From NCBI GenBank assembly GCA_013822345.1, contig PNKH01000006.1, positions 1 to 64,000 of the forward strand: a DNA stretch of 64,000 bases, read 5' to 3'. Both the position numbers and the translations under genes were made by a program. Shown piece after piece: positions 35,312-44,443 of this stretch (its first letter is position 1; every line of letters begins with the position of its first letter). Source of the stretch: Isosphaera sp. Lineage in GTDB: Bacteria; Planctomycetota; Planctomycetia; Gemmatales; Gemmataceae. The notes below the pieces were generated by a model. The model ran no database searches, was not told where the DNA came from, and saw nothing but the letters and a program-made list of their open reading frames with translations.

Positions 35312-36463
35312 TCAGCCCCCGTTCGCCTTCATCAACTCCTCGATCACGCCGTCCGCGACACACAGCCCGCGCCGCGTCAGCCGCACCGACCCGCCGTCGT
35401 CCGCCAACAACCCCTCGCGAACCAGCCCCGCCAACCGGTCGCCGGCCAGGTCGTCCAGCCCGAACCCGGTCTGCTCGTGGAACCGGCCACGGGCGATCCC
35501 CTCGGTCCGCCGGAGCTGCGTCCCGACCGTCTCGAACGCCCGGTCGCGCGGCCCGAGTCGCTCGCTCTGGAACGTCGGCGACTCGCCCGACAGCACCTTG
35601 CGGATGTACCCCTTCGTGTCGCGGGTGTTCAGCTCGCGCACCCCGCCGACGTACCGCGCCGCCCCGACCCCGAACCCGTGGTACGCCTCGTTCGCCCAGT
35701 ACCGCTCGTTGTGCCGGCACCGGCGCCCGGGCCGGGCGAAGTTCGACACCTCGTAGTGCTCGAACCCGGCCGCGGTCAGGGCGTCGATCGCCAGCTCGTA
35801 CATCGCCAGCTCGTCGTCCTCGCCGACGACCGGCACCCCGCCGGCCCGCCGCCGCTTCCACAGCGGCGTCCCGGTCTCGTAGGTCAGCCCGTAGGTCGAG
35901 ACATGGTCCGGTCCGAGGGCGACAGCCGCGGCCAGGTCGGCGGCCCACGATTCGACCGTCGACCCCGGGGCGGCGAAGATCAGGTCGAGCGACAGCCCCA
36001 TGCGGTGCCGCCGCACCGCCTCGACCGCCCGCGGGATGTCGGCGGCGGTGTGCCGGCGGTCGAGGGCGGCCAGCGACTCGGGGCGGAACGACTGCACCCC
36101 GAGGCTGACCCGCGTCACCCCGAACTCGGCCAGCAGCGCCGCCTTCTCGTCGGTCAGGCTGTCCGGGGTCGACTCGACGGAGAACTCGCCGCCCGGGAGG
36201 AGCGGCAGCCACCAGTCGAGGGCGGCCAGCAGGCGGCGGAGCTGGCCCACCCCCGGGTACGTCGGGGTGCCGCCGCCGACGAACCGGGTCTCGACCGGGA
36301 ACGGCCCCCCGAGCCCCTCCAGTTCGGCGGCGACGGCGTCGAGGTAGTGGTCGATCAGGTGGTCGGCGCCGGCGGTCACCGCGAAGTCGCAGTACCCGCA
36401 GTGGTGGGCGCAGAACGGGACGTGGACGTACGCCGCGCGGGGGACCAGCCAGGGGGGCGCCAT
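35312..36463 (-). CDS. hemW: Haem chaperone HemW (radical SAM)
   Basis: The 383-residue protein begins YVHVPFC and carries CAHHCGYCDF, the radical-SAM cluster. GGGTPTYPG, ESTPDSL, SLGVQSF and RHNERYW are the HemW-type motifs. The C-terminal domain is complete. HemW family members bind haem and insert it into respiratory proteins. They are often annotated as coproporphyrinogen dehydrogenase, but the HNxxYW signature and length favour HemW. The ATG at 36463 is well placed. Confidence 0.93.
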   Translation of the reverse strand: MAPPWLVPRAAYVHVPFCAHHCGYCDFAVTAGADHLIDHYLDAVAAELEGLGGPFPVETRFVGGGTPTYPGVGQLRRLLAALDWWLPLLPGGEFSVESTPDSLTDEKAALLAEFGVTRVSLGVQSFRPESLAALDRRHTAADIPRAVEAVRRHRMGLSLDLIFAAPGSTVESWAADLAAAVALGPDHVSTYGLTYETGTPLWKRRRAGGVPVVGEDDELAMYELAIDALTAAGFEHYEVSNFARPGRRCRHNERYWANEAYHGFGVGAARYVGGVRELNTRDTKGYIRKVLSGESPTFQSERLGPRDRAFETVGTQLRRTEGIARGRFHEQTGFGLDDLAGDRLAGLVREGLLADDGGSVRLTRRGLCVADGVIEELMKANGG

Positions 36464-36499
36464 GCCGGCATTCTACCGGCCCGGCGCGCCCGCCGGCGG

Positions 36500-37330
36500 T
36501 CACGGGAAGGCGAACGACAGGCCGGTGATCACGACCCCCTCGGCGGCCGTACCGGTGATCGTCAGCCCGGGCGGGTAGAACAGGTACGGGGTCGGGCTCC
36601 CCGGCAGGCACTTCCCGGCGTTCGTGTCCCAGAACCCGTAGGCGAGCCCGGACGCCAGGCTGTTCGGCAGCAGGAGCACGTCCCGGTAGAAGTACAGGGT
36701 GGACACCAGCGGCTGGATGAACCCCAGGTCCCACCCGTACCGCTCGGCGTTCTTCTCCTCGAAGTGGAGCCGCCGGTGGACCACGTACCGGGCCTCGAAC
36801 CGGGCCTCGGCCGGCGGGTAGTTGACCGTCTTCGGGACGTACGCCCCCCCCGCCCCGGCCAGCTCGATCGCCGGGAACTGCAGGTCCCGCGGGTACCGCT
36901 GGAGGGACTGGGCCGTCGGGTCGAGCGGGACCAACAGCTTCGGCGGGACCTCCATCCCCTTGGCCCGCAGGTCGGCCACCTCCTTGACCCGCTTCTGCTC
37001 CTCCAGCGCCACCCGCTCGAACTCCGCCCGCCGCAGCGACTCGACCGCGTACCGGGCCGTCTGGGCGTCGTCCCGGAGGACGAAGATCTGGCTCGGGTCC
37101 GGGAGTACGGTGAACTGCCGGGGGTCGGTGTCGGACGTCTTCCCGCCCTTCGGGTTGCCCGGCGGGACCTGGCCCGGGGGCACCGGCCCGGGCACCGCCG
37201 GCGGCCGCGGCGGCTGGGAGAACGCCGGCCCGGCGGCCAGGGCCGCCAGGCACGCGAGGCTACAGGCCGTCCCCGCCGCCCGCGTCCGCCGGGCTGTAGT
37301 TCGGGGCTTCCTGGGTGATCGCGATGTCAT
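36500..37330 (-). CDS. Secreted protein of unknown function overlapping guaB
   Basis: ATG at 37330 gives an Arg-rich n-region, a hydrophobic core ([13 protein letters not shown]) and a cleavage-like PAFSQ, a good signal peptide. The first 71 bases overlap the guaB 3' end in another frame. Only a longer ATG at 37351 extends it further, so the overlap is real. The mature protein (about 240 residues) is Pro-rich at first, then has a helical segment (YAVESLRRAEFERVALEEQK) and a compact beta end (AEGVVITGLSFAFP). No family is recognised. Confidence 0.7.
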   Translation of the reverse strand: MTSRSPRKPRTTARRTRAAGTACSLACLAALAAGPAFSQPPRPPAVPGPVPPGQVPPGNPKGGKTSDTDPRQFTVLPDPSQIFVLRDDAQTARYAVESLRRAEFERVALEEQKRVKEVADLRAKGMEVPPKLLVPLDPTAQSLQRYPRDLQFPAIELAGAGGAYVPKTVNYPPAEARFEARYVVHRRLHFEEKNAERYGWDLGFIQPLVSTLYFYRDVLLLPNSLASGLAYGFWDTNAGKCLPGSPTPYLFYPPGLTITGTAAEGVVITGLSFAFP

Positions 37331-39881
37331 GCGGGTGGCTCTCCTGGACACTCGCCGCCGTCACCTGGATGAACCGGGCCCTGGCCCGCAGCTCCTCCAG
37401 CGTCCGGCAGCCGCAGTAACCCATCCCGGCCCGGAGGCCGCCGACCAGCTGGTACACGAACGGGGCCAGCGGGCCCTTGTACGGGACCCGCCCCTCCACC
37501 CCCTCCGGGACCAGCTTCCCGTTCCCGGCCGGGCCGCCGCCCCCGGCCTGCTGATACCGGTCGGCGCTCCCGGCCACCATCGCCCCGAGCGACCCCATCC
37601 CGCGGTACTGCTTGAACGACCGGCCGCGGTACAGGATGGTCTGCCCCGGGCTCTCGGCCAGCCCGGCGAACAGCCCCCCGATCATGACCGAGTACGCCCC
37701 GGCCGCCAGCGCCTTGGTGATGTCGCCGGAATACCGGATGCCGCCGTCGGCGATCAAGGGCACCCCGGTCCCGCGCAAGCCCCGGGCGACGTTCGCGATC
37801 GCCGACATCTGCGGCACGCCCACGCCCGACACGATCCGCGTCGTGCAGATCGAGTTATGGACGACCGCGTTGTCGGCGACGAAGCTGTGCGTCGGGCAGT
37901 CCACCTCGATGTCGTACACCGGGACCGACAGCCCGGTCTCCCGCCGGCGGAGGAACTTCACCACCTGGAACGCCCCGGCGTGCCGCTTCCGGTGGCTCAC
38001 GTTCAGCCGGGCCTTGTAGCTCTCCCGGCAGGCCGCCGCGTCCACCCCGGCCAGCCCGCCGGCCGTCGGCCGCTCGGCCTCCGCGTTCGGGAAGCTGCCG
38101 TGCACCAGGAAGCACAGCAGCCCGAACAGCTCGACCAGCTCGGCGGACGTGTTCTTGAACCCGACCCGCCCGTCCGCGGCCACGTACCCGTCGCTGTCCA
38201 CCAGCCCGTCGAGCAGCCCGCGCAGGTACCCCGGGTCCCCGCACAGGTACTTCTTCGGCAACCGCTTCCCGTGGCGCTTACCGAATTCCCCGAACAACCG
38301 CGCCCACTGGAGCGAGTACAGGTGGACGGTGGTGACCTTCGGGCCGGGCACCACCTTCGGGGCGACGCCCGTCACCGCCTCGACGCAGCGGACCAGCTTC
38401 GCGGTCACCTCGGGCTCGGCGTTGCCGAAGTACCACGAGACCCGCCCGATGTCGGAGTTGCGGGCCCGGTTCAGGAAGGCGTGGCCGTCGCCCAGGAAGG
38501 TGCCGAACAGATACCCGAGGTCGTAACTCTCCGCCACCTCGGTCTTGTACCGGTCGAGTTTCGCCTCACGGACGGCGTAGCCCCGGAGGTCGATCCGCAG
38601 GCCGGCCGGGAGGTCGAACGCGACCCGGCGGGGGAGCAGCATCGCGTCCCGGTCGAGGGTGCCGACTTCCTTCCACCGGAGCTTCGACGCCCCGAGCCGG
38701 GTCGGCTTCAGGAGGAGGGCGGCGTAGCCCTTGGAGGCGATGCTCGCCCGGGAACTGGTGTTCAGGTCGCCGACGTGGTACCGGTGGTCCGGGGTGACCA
38801 GGGTCTCGCGGAAGCTGGCGGTGTGCCGGACGGCCACCACCTCCCGCACCCCGGTGCACCACGCCTTCACGACGGTCACCGGATCGCCGTTCATGTTGAC
38901 GACCCGGTCCCCGGCCCGCACGTCCTCGATGTTCCGGTACGTCGCGTCGGCCATCAGCACCCGGGTGCCGGCGGCGAAGCAGCCCGGGCCGATCCCGCAC
39001 TTCACCCCGTCCGCCCCGGCGCCGACCAGGGCCTCCGCCCCCTCGGCCGTCGCCACGTTCCCGGCGATCACGTCGATCCCGTGCCGCCGCTTCACCTCCC
39101 GCACCGTCTCCACCACGTTCCGGCTGTGCCCGTGGGCCGAGTCGACCACCAGCACGTCCACCCCGGCCCCGATCAGCGACGCCGCCCGCTCCAGGTCGTG
39201 CACCCCGACCGCCGCCCCCACCTTCAGCCGGCCCCGGGCGTCCTTGCAGGCGTGCGGGAACTTCAGCGTCTTGTCGATGTCCTTGATCGTGATCAGCCCC
39301 TTCAGTCGGTACTGATCGTCCACCAGGAGGAGTTTCTCCACCTTATTCCGCGTCAGGATCGCCTGGGCCGCGTCCAGGGTGGTGTGCTCCGGGGCGGTCA
39401 CCAGGTTCCGGCTGGTCATCACCTCGCTGATCCGCTGCCCGTCGTCCTCCAGGAACTTCAGGTCCCGCCGGGTCAGGATCCCCTTCAGGAGCTTGTCCGG
39501 GCCGACGGTGATCGGCACCCCGCTGACGTGGTGCTCCTCCATCACCCGCCGGGCGTGCCCGACGGTGTCGTCCGGCGGCAGGGTGATCGGGTCGGTGATG
39601 ATCCCGTTCTCGCTCCGCTTGACCTTGTCCACCTCCCGGGTCTGGGCCGCCACCGACAGGTTCTTGTGGATGATCCCGATCCCGCCCTCCTGGGCCAGGG
39701 CGATCGCCAGCTCGCTCTCGGTCACCGTGTCCATCGGGCTGGACACGATCGGCACGTTCACCCGGACGTTCCGGGTCAGCTGGGTCCGCACGTCCGTGTC
39801 CTTCGGCACCAGGTCGCTGTACCCGGGCTCCAGCAGCACGTCGTCGAACGTGATCCCCGTATAGGCGATGCGGTCCTGCAC
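37260..39881 (-). CDS. guaB: IMP dehydrogenase interrupted by an intein
   Basis: The GTG at 39881 follows GGAGG by five bases. The translated frame is 873 residues. Residues 1-300 and 677-873 together form a normal IMPDH of 497 residues. The N-part includes CBS domains (about 95-215, [16 protein letters not shown]) and the barrel strand [12 protein letters not shown]. The C-part includes [14 protein letters not shown] and [10 protein letters not shown]. Residues 301-676 are an intein. The catalytic-loop Cys is residue 679 (SICTTR), Cys303 after splicing. The enzyme oxidises IMP to XMP, the first committed step of GTP synthesis, and would be inactive without splicing. Confidence 0.95.
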   Translation of the reverse strand: MQDRIAYTGITFDDVLLEPGYSDLVPKDTDVRTQLTRNVRVNVPIVSSPMDTVTESELAIALAQEGGIGIIHKNLSVAAQTREVDKVKRSENGIITDPITLPPDDTVGHARRVMEEHHVSGVPITVGPDKLLKGILTRRDLKFLEDDGQRISEVMTSRNLVTAPEHTTLDAAQAILTRNKVEKLLLVDDQYRLKGLITIKDIDKTLKFPHACKDARGRLKVGAAVGVHDLERAASLIGAGVDVLVVDSAHGHSRNVVETVREVKRRHGIDVIAGNVATAEGAEALVGAGADGVKCGIGPGCFAAGTRVLMADATYRNIEDVRAGDRVVNMNGDPVTVVKAWCTGVREVVAVRHTASFRETLVTPDHRYHVGDLNTSSRASIASKGYAALLLKPTRLGASKLRWKEVGTLDRDAMLLPRRVAFDLPAGLRIDLRGYAVREAKLDRYKTEVAESYDLGYLFGTFLGDGHAFLNRARNSDIGRVSWYFGNAEPEVTAKLVRCVEAVTGVAPKVVPGPKVTTVHLYSLQWARLFGEFGKRHGKRLPKKYLCGDPGYLRGLLDGLVDSDGYVAADGRVGFKNTSAELVELFGLLCFLVHGSFPNAEAERPTAGGLAGVDAAACRESYKARLNVSHRKRHAGAFQVVKFLRRRETGLSVPVYDIEVDCPTHSFVADNAVVHNSICTTRIVSGVGVPQMSAIANVARGLRGTGVPLIADGGIRYSGDITKALAAGAYSVMIGGLFAGLAESPGQTILYRGRSFKQYRGMGSLGAMVAGSADRYQQAGGGGPAGNGKLVPEGVEGRVPYKGPLAPFVYQLVGGLRAGMGYCGCRTLEELRARARFIQVTAASVQESHPHDIAITQEAPNYSPADAGGGDGL
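37854..38981 (-). other. Intein with LAGLIDADG endonuclease, within guaB
   Basis: The 376-residue intein begins with Cys1 (CFAAGTRVL, block A) and has the block B TPDHRYH. It has two dodecapeptide endonuclease motifs, [12 protein letters not shown] and [13 protein letters not shown], both with their acidic residues. It ends with [15 protein letters not shown] (block F) and NAVVHN (block G). The +1 residue is Ser. The insertion lies between Gly300 and Ser677 of the active-site loop, two residues from the catalytic cysteine. All splicing residues are present, so both splicing and homing activity are plausible. Confidence 0.95.
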
Positions 39882-39970
39882 GGCGGCCTCCGGGTGCGGC
39901 GGTGGGAATGCGGGATTATAGAAACCCGGGCCGAGCCGCGTCGACGGGAACTGGCCGGCCGGAAACGGCC

Positions 39971-40000
39971 GCGGCCCGTGACCGGGTGGTCACGGGCCGC
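39971..40000. terminator. Hairpin 3' of the glycine-rich gene
   Basis: GCGGCCCGTGACC and its complement form a perfect stem around a short loop, 25 bases beyond the stop of the glycine-rich gene and upstream of guaB. It lacks a T-run, so a Rho-independent role is not certain. Confidence 0.55.
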
Positions 40001-40024
40001 AGAAAGGTCGTTACCGCGGGTCCG

Positions 40025-40627
40025 TCAGTTCCCGTACTCGCCACTGAACCCGATCCCCTTGTTCCCGAACCCGCCGCCCTGGAACCCGAACCCGCCGCCC
40101 TGGAAACCGCCGCCCTGGAAACCGCCGCCCTGGAAACCGAACCCGCCCTGGAAACCGCCCTGGAACCCGCCCTGGAAACCGCCCTGGAAACCGCCCTGGA
40201 AACCGCCGCCGATGTTGAACCCGCCGCCCCCGAACCCGCCCTGGAACCCGCCGAACTGGCCGCCGCCGAACTGGCCGCCGAACCCGCCGAACTGACCGCC
40301 GCCGAACCCGCCCTGGAACCCGCCCTGGAACCCGCCCTGGAACCCGCCCTGGAACCCGCCCTGGAACCCCTGGATGTTGCCACCCTGGAACCCCTGGATA
40401 TTCCCCCCCTGGTTGCCGCCCTGGTTGCCGCCCATGATCCCGCCCTGGTTCCCGAGGCCTCCGCCCAACTGCGGGCGGAGCTGGCCGGGGGCGATGTACC
40501 CGGGGAGGTTCTGGCGGAACCGGGCGTTCGGGGCCTGCGCCTGGACCGCGCCGGTCAGCGGGAGGGCGGTCAGGGCGGCGAGCCCCAGCGCCGTGAGGCC
40601 GAGCACCCGGCAGAGAGGACGGAACAT
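40025..40627 (-). CDS. Secreted glycine-rich repeat protein
   Basis: The 200-residue protein has a clear signal peptide (LGLTALGLAALTALPLTGAV, then QAQA). After a short Pro/Gly segment it is almost entirely G-G-F-Q and related G-Q-F repeats, with N and I interruptions. There is no enzyme motif. Such low-complexity proteins often form extracellular fibres or matrices. The repeat units at DNA level are uneven, which suggests expansion by slippage or unequal exchange. Translation of the opposite strand gives an equally repetitive but false frame. Confidence 0.8.
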   Translation of the reverse strand: MFRPLCRVLGLTALGLAALTALPLTGAVQAQAPNARFRQNLPGYIAPGQLRPQLGGGLGNQGGIMGGNQGGNQGGNIQGFQGGNIQGFQGGFQGGFQGGFQGGFQGGFGGGQFGGFGGQFGGGQFGGFQGGFGGGGFNIGGGFQGGFQGGFQGGFQGGFQGGFGFQGGGFQGGGFQGGGFGFQGGGFGNKGIGFSGEYGN

Positions 40628-40912
40628 GGAAGGCCCTCGACGGTGGTGTCTGTGTCTCGCGAGCCCGGCCGGCCGGCGCGGGTGCCCGGGAGGGGTCATC
40701 CGGGACGGTAGGAGTACAATCCAGATTACCCGGTAGAGGAACGGATGCAACCGGACCCCCGGACTTGCGCCGGGGGCCGCCGGATTTTCCCGACCGGCCG
40801 CGCGACGCTGACGGTTAGTCCGGCGCGCGGCGGGTGAAACCGGCGGGCCGGCGGACCGTCTCTCTCCTTGAACGTAAACCCCCGCCGCGGGGTTTGCGGC
40901 GGCCCGGGAAAA

Positions 40913-40928
40913 TCGTCCGACCGGACGA
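40913..40928. promoter_or_regulatory. Possible operator dyad upstream of the DUF1559 array (gene-free 40628-40973)
   Basis: TCGTCCG and CGGACGA are separated by two bases, 45 bases before the first DUF1559 ATG. A second, wider dyad, GATTTTCCCG (40783-40792) and CGGGAAAATC (40905-40914), frames this 346-base stretch. No coding signal is seen in it. No clear -10/-35 pair is visible. Confidence 0.25.
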
Positions 40929-40973
40929 CCTCCCGACCGGCCGACACGTCTTAACCTCAGTCCGGGGAACGTC

Positions 40974-42572
40974 ATGAGTCACCCCGTCCGTGCCCGGCGG
41001 TGGGTCGCCCTCGCCGCCCTCGCCCTGGCGACCGCCCTGCCGGTCGGCCCGAACCCCCGACCCGCCGACGCCAGGCCCCCGGCCGGCGAACTCCCGGACG
41101 GGCTCCGGTTCGTCCCGCCGGACGCCGCCCTGTTCCTCTACGCCGACGCCGCCAAGGTGTGGGACAGCCCCGTCCTCCGGAGCTTCCGGAAGGCCGACCC
41201 CGACACCTTCGACTTCCTCACCCGGGAGGCGAAGAAGGAGCTCGGGGTCGTGCCGGAGGCCCTGAAGTCGGTGGTGCTGTTCGCCCCGCGGCTGAAGGGC
41301 CCCGGCGACGAGGAGCGGCTCGGCGTCGTCCTCACCTTCACCAGGCCGTTCGACGCGGACCTCCTGCAGAAGGGGGCGAAGGCCCTGCTGCCCAAGGGCG
41401 CCAGGCCGAAGGTTGTCGCGGCCGACGCCCGGACGGCGGTCGTCCTGATGAACCTCGGCGACGAGTACGCGAAGCCGCGGCCGGCGGCCGACGGCCCGCT
41501 CGCCCCGGCGCTGAAGGCGGCGGCCGAGGGGCGGCACGCGGCCGTGCTCGGGATGAACCCGGCGAACCTGCCGGACGAGGTCCGCGGGGACGACGTGCCG
41601 GGTCCGATCCGGCCGGTCCAGCCGCTGTTCCACGCCCTGGCGGTGACCGCCACCCTCGACCTGGACAAGGACCCGACGCTGGACGTGCGGGTGAAGGCGG
41701 CGACCGCCGGGAAGGCGGTCGAGTGCGAGAAGGCCCTCGGGGCGCTGCTCGGGCTGGTGCAGGAGGAGGTTGTCGCCGGCGGGCTGAAGGAGTTCGGCAA
41801 GGACCCGGCGCTGAAGGACCTGGCGGCCGTCCTGAAGGCCGCGGGGGCGGCCGCCGAGAAGGCGACGTTCTCGACCCTCGGGACGGAGACCCGGGTGACC
41901 GTCCGCCTGCCGGCCGACCTGCCGTACGGGTCGGCGTTCGCGGCCGCCCGGAAGGAGGCCCAGACGGCCGCCGCCGTCAACCGGTCGGCGAACAACCTGA
42001 GGCAGATCGCCCTGGCGTACCACAACTACCACGACGTGCACGGGGCCGGCCCGCCGGCCGCGGTGTGCGACAAGGACGGCAAGCCGATCCTGTCGTGGCG
42101 GGTGCTGATCCTGCCGTACATCGAGCAGGAGGAGCTGTACAAGGAGTTCAAGCTCGACGAGCCGTGGGACTCGGACCACAACAAGAAGCTGCTCGGGAAG
42201 ATGCCGCCGGTGTACGCCATCCCGGGGCAGACGAAGCCGGGCGGGACCGACACCCACTACCGGGTGTTCGTCGGGAACGGGGCCGGGTGGGACTGGGTGA
42301 AGGGGCAGCAGCTGCAGCAGATCCGGGACGGCACCTCGAACACCTGGATGTGCGTGACCGCGGCCGACGCGGTCCCGTGGACGAAGCCGGACGAGCTGGC
42401 GTTCGACCCGGACAAGGACATGGCGAAGCTGGTCGGGGCGGTGGTGAACGGGCGGGCCCAGGTGGCGATGTTCGACGGGTCCGTCCGGTCGCTGAAGAAG
42501 GTGCCGGCGAAGGACGTGGTGAAGGCCCTGGTGACCCGGGACGGCGGCGAGGTGATCGCGGACGACGACTGA
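40974..42572 (+). CDS. DUF1559-domain secreted protein, paralogue 1
   Basis: The 532-residue product has a signal peptide (RWVALAALALATALPVG) and an N-terminal domain, with FVPPDAALFLYADAAKVWDS. The C-terminal DUF1559 domain follows, with NNLRQIALAYHNYHDVHG, LSWRVLILPYIEQEELY and DGTSNTW. The usual pilin-like N-methylation segment found on most DUF1559 proteins is absent and is replaced by a plain signal peptide. The function of the family is unknown; it is greatly expanded in planctomycetes. First of four in tandem. Confidence 0.85.
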   Translation: MSHPVRARRWVALAALALATALPVGPNPRPADARPPAGELPDGLRFVPPDAALFLYADAAKVWDSPVLRSFRKADPDTFDFLTREAKKELGVVPEALKSVVLFAPRLKGPGDEERLGVVLTFTRPFDADLLQKGAKALLPKGARPKVVAADARTAVVLMNLGDEYAKPRPAADGPLAPALKAAAEGRHAAVLGMNPANLPDEVRGDDVPGPIRPVQPLFHALAVTATLDLDKDPTLDVRVKAATAGKAVECEKALGALLGLVQEEVVAGGLKEFGKDPALKDLAAVLKAAGAAAEKATFSTLGTETRVTVRLPADLPYGSAFAAARKEAQTAAAVNRSANNLRQIALAYHNYHDVHGAGPPAAVCDKDGKPILSWRVLILPYIEQEELYKEFKLDEPWDSDHNKKLLGKMPPVYAIPGQTKPGGTDTHYRVFVGNGAGWDWVKGQQLQQIRDGTSNTWMCVTAADAVPWTKPDELAFDPDKDMAKLVGAVVNGRAQVAMFDGSVRSLKKVPAKDVVKALVTRDGGEVIADDD

Positions 42573-42576
42573 CCCC

Positions 42577-42621
42577 CCGCCGCTTGCGGCGTTGCGGGGC
42601 CCGCAACGCCGCAAGCGGCGG
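42577..42621. repeat. Palindrome, family G copy 2
   Basis: CGCCGCTTGCGGCGTTGCG and complement form a near-perfect stem just after the stop of DUF1559 paralogue 1. The core is the same as in the element at 8123-8202. Confidence 0.85.
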
Positions 42622-42665
42622 ACCCGCGCCACGGTGATGAATCCACCTCGAACCGGAGGCCCCGC

Positions 42666-44219
42666 ATGCGACCTCTGATCCCCGCCGTCGCCGCCCTGGC
42701 GGCGGCCGTCGCCCTGGCCCGGCCCGACCCCCCGCCGGCCGAGTTGCCGCCCGACCTGGCCCTGGTCCCGGCCGACGCCGTCGGGTTCGTCCACGTCCGG
42801 GCCGCCGACCTGTGGAAGACCGACTTCCCGCGGTTCGCCCCGAAGATCCCCGGGCTGGACCGGGCGACCGGGTTCGTCCTCGCCGACCCGGTGCGGAAAG
42901 AACCGGTCCCGTTCCTGGCGGTGCGGACCGCCGCCCCGCTCGACCGGGACGCGGTCGTCACGGCCCACCTCCCCGGGGCCCGGAAGGTGACCGCCGGCGG
43001 GCGGGTCGCGTTCGTCAGCGACGAGGCCGGGCTGGGGGTGCTGTTCCCGGACGACCGGCACCTGGTGCTCGGCCCGGCCCGCGGGTTCGAGGTGTACCTG
43101 AAGCACCCGGCGGCGAAGGCCGGGCCGCTGGCCCACGGGCTGAGGCTCGCCGCGGCCGGCAGGCCGGTGGTGGTCGGGCTGAACCCGTCCGCCCTCCCCC
43201 CGGCGGCGCTCGGCGGGCTGGCCGGGCTGAAGGCCGAGCACCTGACCGCGGCCCTCGACCTCGGCGCCGAACCCCGGCTCGAGTTCGCCGCCGGGTACCG
43301 GTCGGCGGACGACGCCAAGGCCGCGGAGGCGGCAGTGACGGGGGCGGCCGAGTTCGTCCGCAAGGAGCTGGCCCGGCGGAAGGACGGCCCGGCGGTGCCG
43401 GCGGACGACCCGGCCGCCGACCTGGTCGGGGCGCTGACGGCGGTCCTCGCGACCGCCGGCCCGGACCCGGGGAAGCACGTCCGCCGGGACGGGGCCACCC
43501 TCGCCGCCCGGGTCCCGCTGCCGAAGGAGCCGGCCGCGGCCGACGCCCCGGCGGCGGTCGGGACGGAGCTGTTGTTCCCGGCGTCCCGGTGGATGGGGGC
43601 GGCCGCCCGGGCGAAGTCTCTGAACAACCTGAAGCAGATCGCCCTGGCGGTCCACAACTACCACGACACGCACAACAAGTTCCCGCAGGACGTGGTCACC
43701 AAGGACGGCAAGCCGCTCCTGTCGTGGCGGGTGCAGATCCTGCCGTACATCGAGCAGGAGAACGTGTTCCGCCAGTTCAAGCTGGACGAGCCGTGGAACA
43801 GCGAGAACAACAAGAAGGCGGCGGCGGCGGTGGTCCCGGTGTTCACGTCGCCGAACGTCACGGGCAGGCTGGTGGACGCGGACGGATTCGCCCTGACGCA
43901 CTACCAGGGGGTGGCCGGCCCCGGGACGGTGTTCGAGCGCGGCAAGGGGCCTCAGAGCCTCGCCCACTTCACCGACGGGACGTCGAACACGATCATGGTG
44001 GTGGAGACGGCGGAGGCGGTGCCGTGGGCGAAGCCGGCCGACCTGCCGTACGACCCGAAGGGACCGCTGCCGAAGTGGGGCGTCCCGGGGAGCGACGTGC
44101 TGCTCGTGGTCCTGGGCGACGGGACGACGCGGGGGCTGAACCTGCGGAAGGTGAGCGACCGGACCATGCGGTCGGCGCTGACCCACAGCGGCGGCGAGGT
44201 CCTCGGCAGCGACTGGTGA
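42666..44219 (+). CDS. DUF1559-domain secreted protein, paralogue 2
   Basis: The 517-residue product has a signal peptide (PAVAALAAAVALARP) and an N-terminal domain opening ALVPADAVGFVHVRAADLW, a start shared with paralogue 4. The C-terminal DUF1559 domain has NNLKQIALAVHNYHDTHNKF, LPYIEQENVFRQFKLDEPW and DGTSNTIMVVETAEAVPW. The repeated N-terminal domain plus DUF1559 shows duplication. No enzyme motif is seen. Confidence 0.87.
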   Translation: MRPLIPAVAALAAAVALARPDPPPAELPPDLALVPADAVGFVHVRAADLWKTDFPRFAPKIPGLDRATGFVLADPVRKEPVPFLAVRTAAPLDRDAVVTAHLPGARKVTAGGRVAFVSDEAGLGVLFPDDRHLVLGPARGFEVYLKHPAAKAGPLAHGLRLAAAGRPVVVGLNPSALPPAALGGLAGLKAEHLTAALDLGAEPRLEFAAGYRSADDAKAAEAAVTGAAEFVRKELARRKDGPAVPADDPAADLVGALTAVLATAGPDPGKHVRRDGATLAARVPLPKEPAAADAPAAVGTELLFPASRWMGAAARAKSLNNLKQIALAVHNYHDTHNKFPQDVVTKDGKPLLSWRVQILPYIEQENVFRQFKLDEPWNSENNKKAAAAVVPVFTSPNVTGRLVDADGFALTHYQGVAGPGTVFERGKGPQSLAHFTDGTSNTIMVVETAEAVPWAKPADLPYDPKGPLPKWGVPGSDVLLVVLGDGTTRGLNLRKVSDRTMRSALTHSGGEVLGSDW

Positions 44220-44254
44220 CCGCCGCCCCGGCGAGCATCGGGGTCGGCTCGGTC

Positions 44255-44399
44255 TTCACCTCTCCCCGCTGGGGAGAGGTCGGCCCCGACTCGGTCGGGG
44301 CCGGGTGAGGGGTGGACATCCGCGTTCGTCCGTCGAGCCTGACCCCTCACCCGCCGCCGCGGGGCGCGGCGGCGACCTCTCCCCAACGGGGAGAGGTGG
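44255..44399. repeat. Two hairpin sets, family C copies 3 and 4
   Basis: ACCTCTCCCCGCTGGGGAGAGGT with GGCCCCGACTCGGTCGGGGCC is followed by CTCACCCGCCGCCG with ACCTCTCCCCAACGGGGAGAGGT. They lie head to head between paralogues 2 and 3. Confidence 0.85.
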
Positions 44400-44443
44400 A
44401 AGACAACGCCGCCCGGACCATCCCGTTTCCCCCGAGGCCCCTT

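Noticed and set aside
39902-40711. Plus-strand repetitive frame with A-L-E-P-A repeats
   Set aside because: It is the complement of the glycine-rich gene, which has a clear signal peptide on the minus strand.
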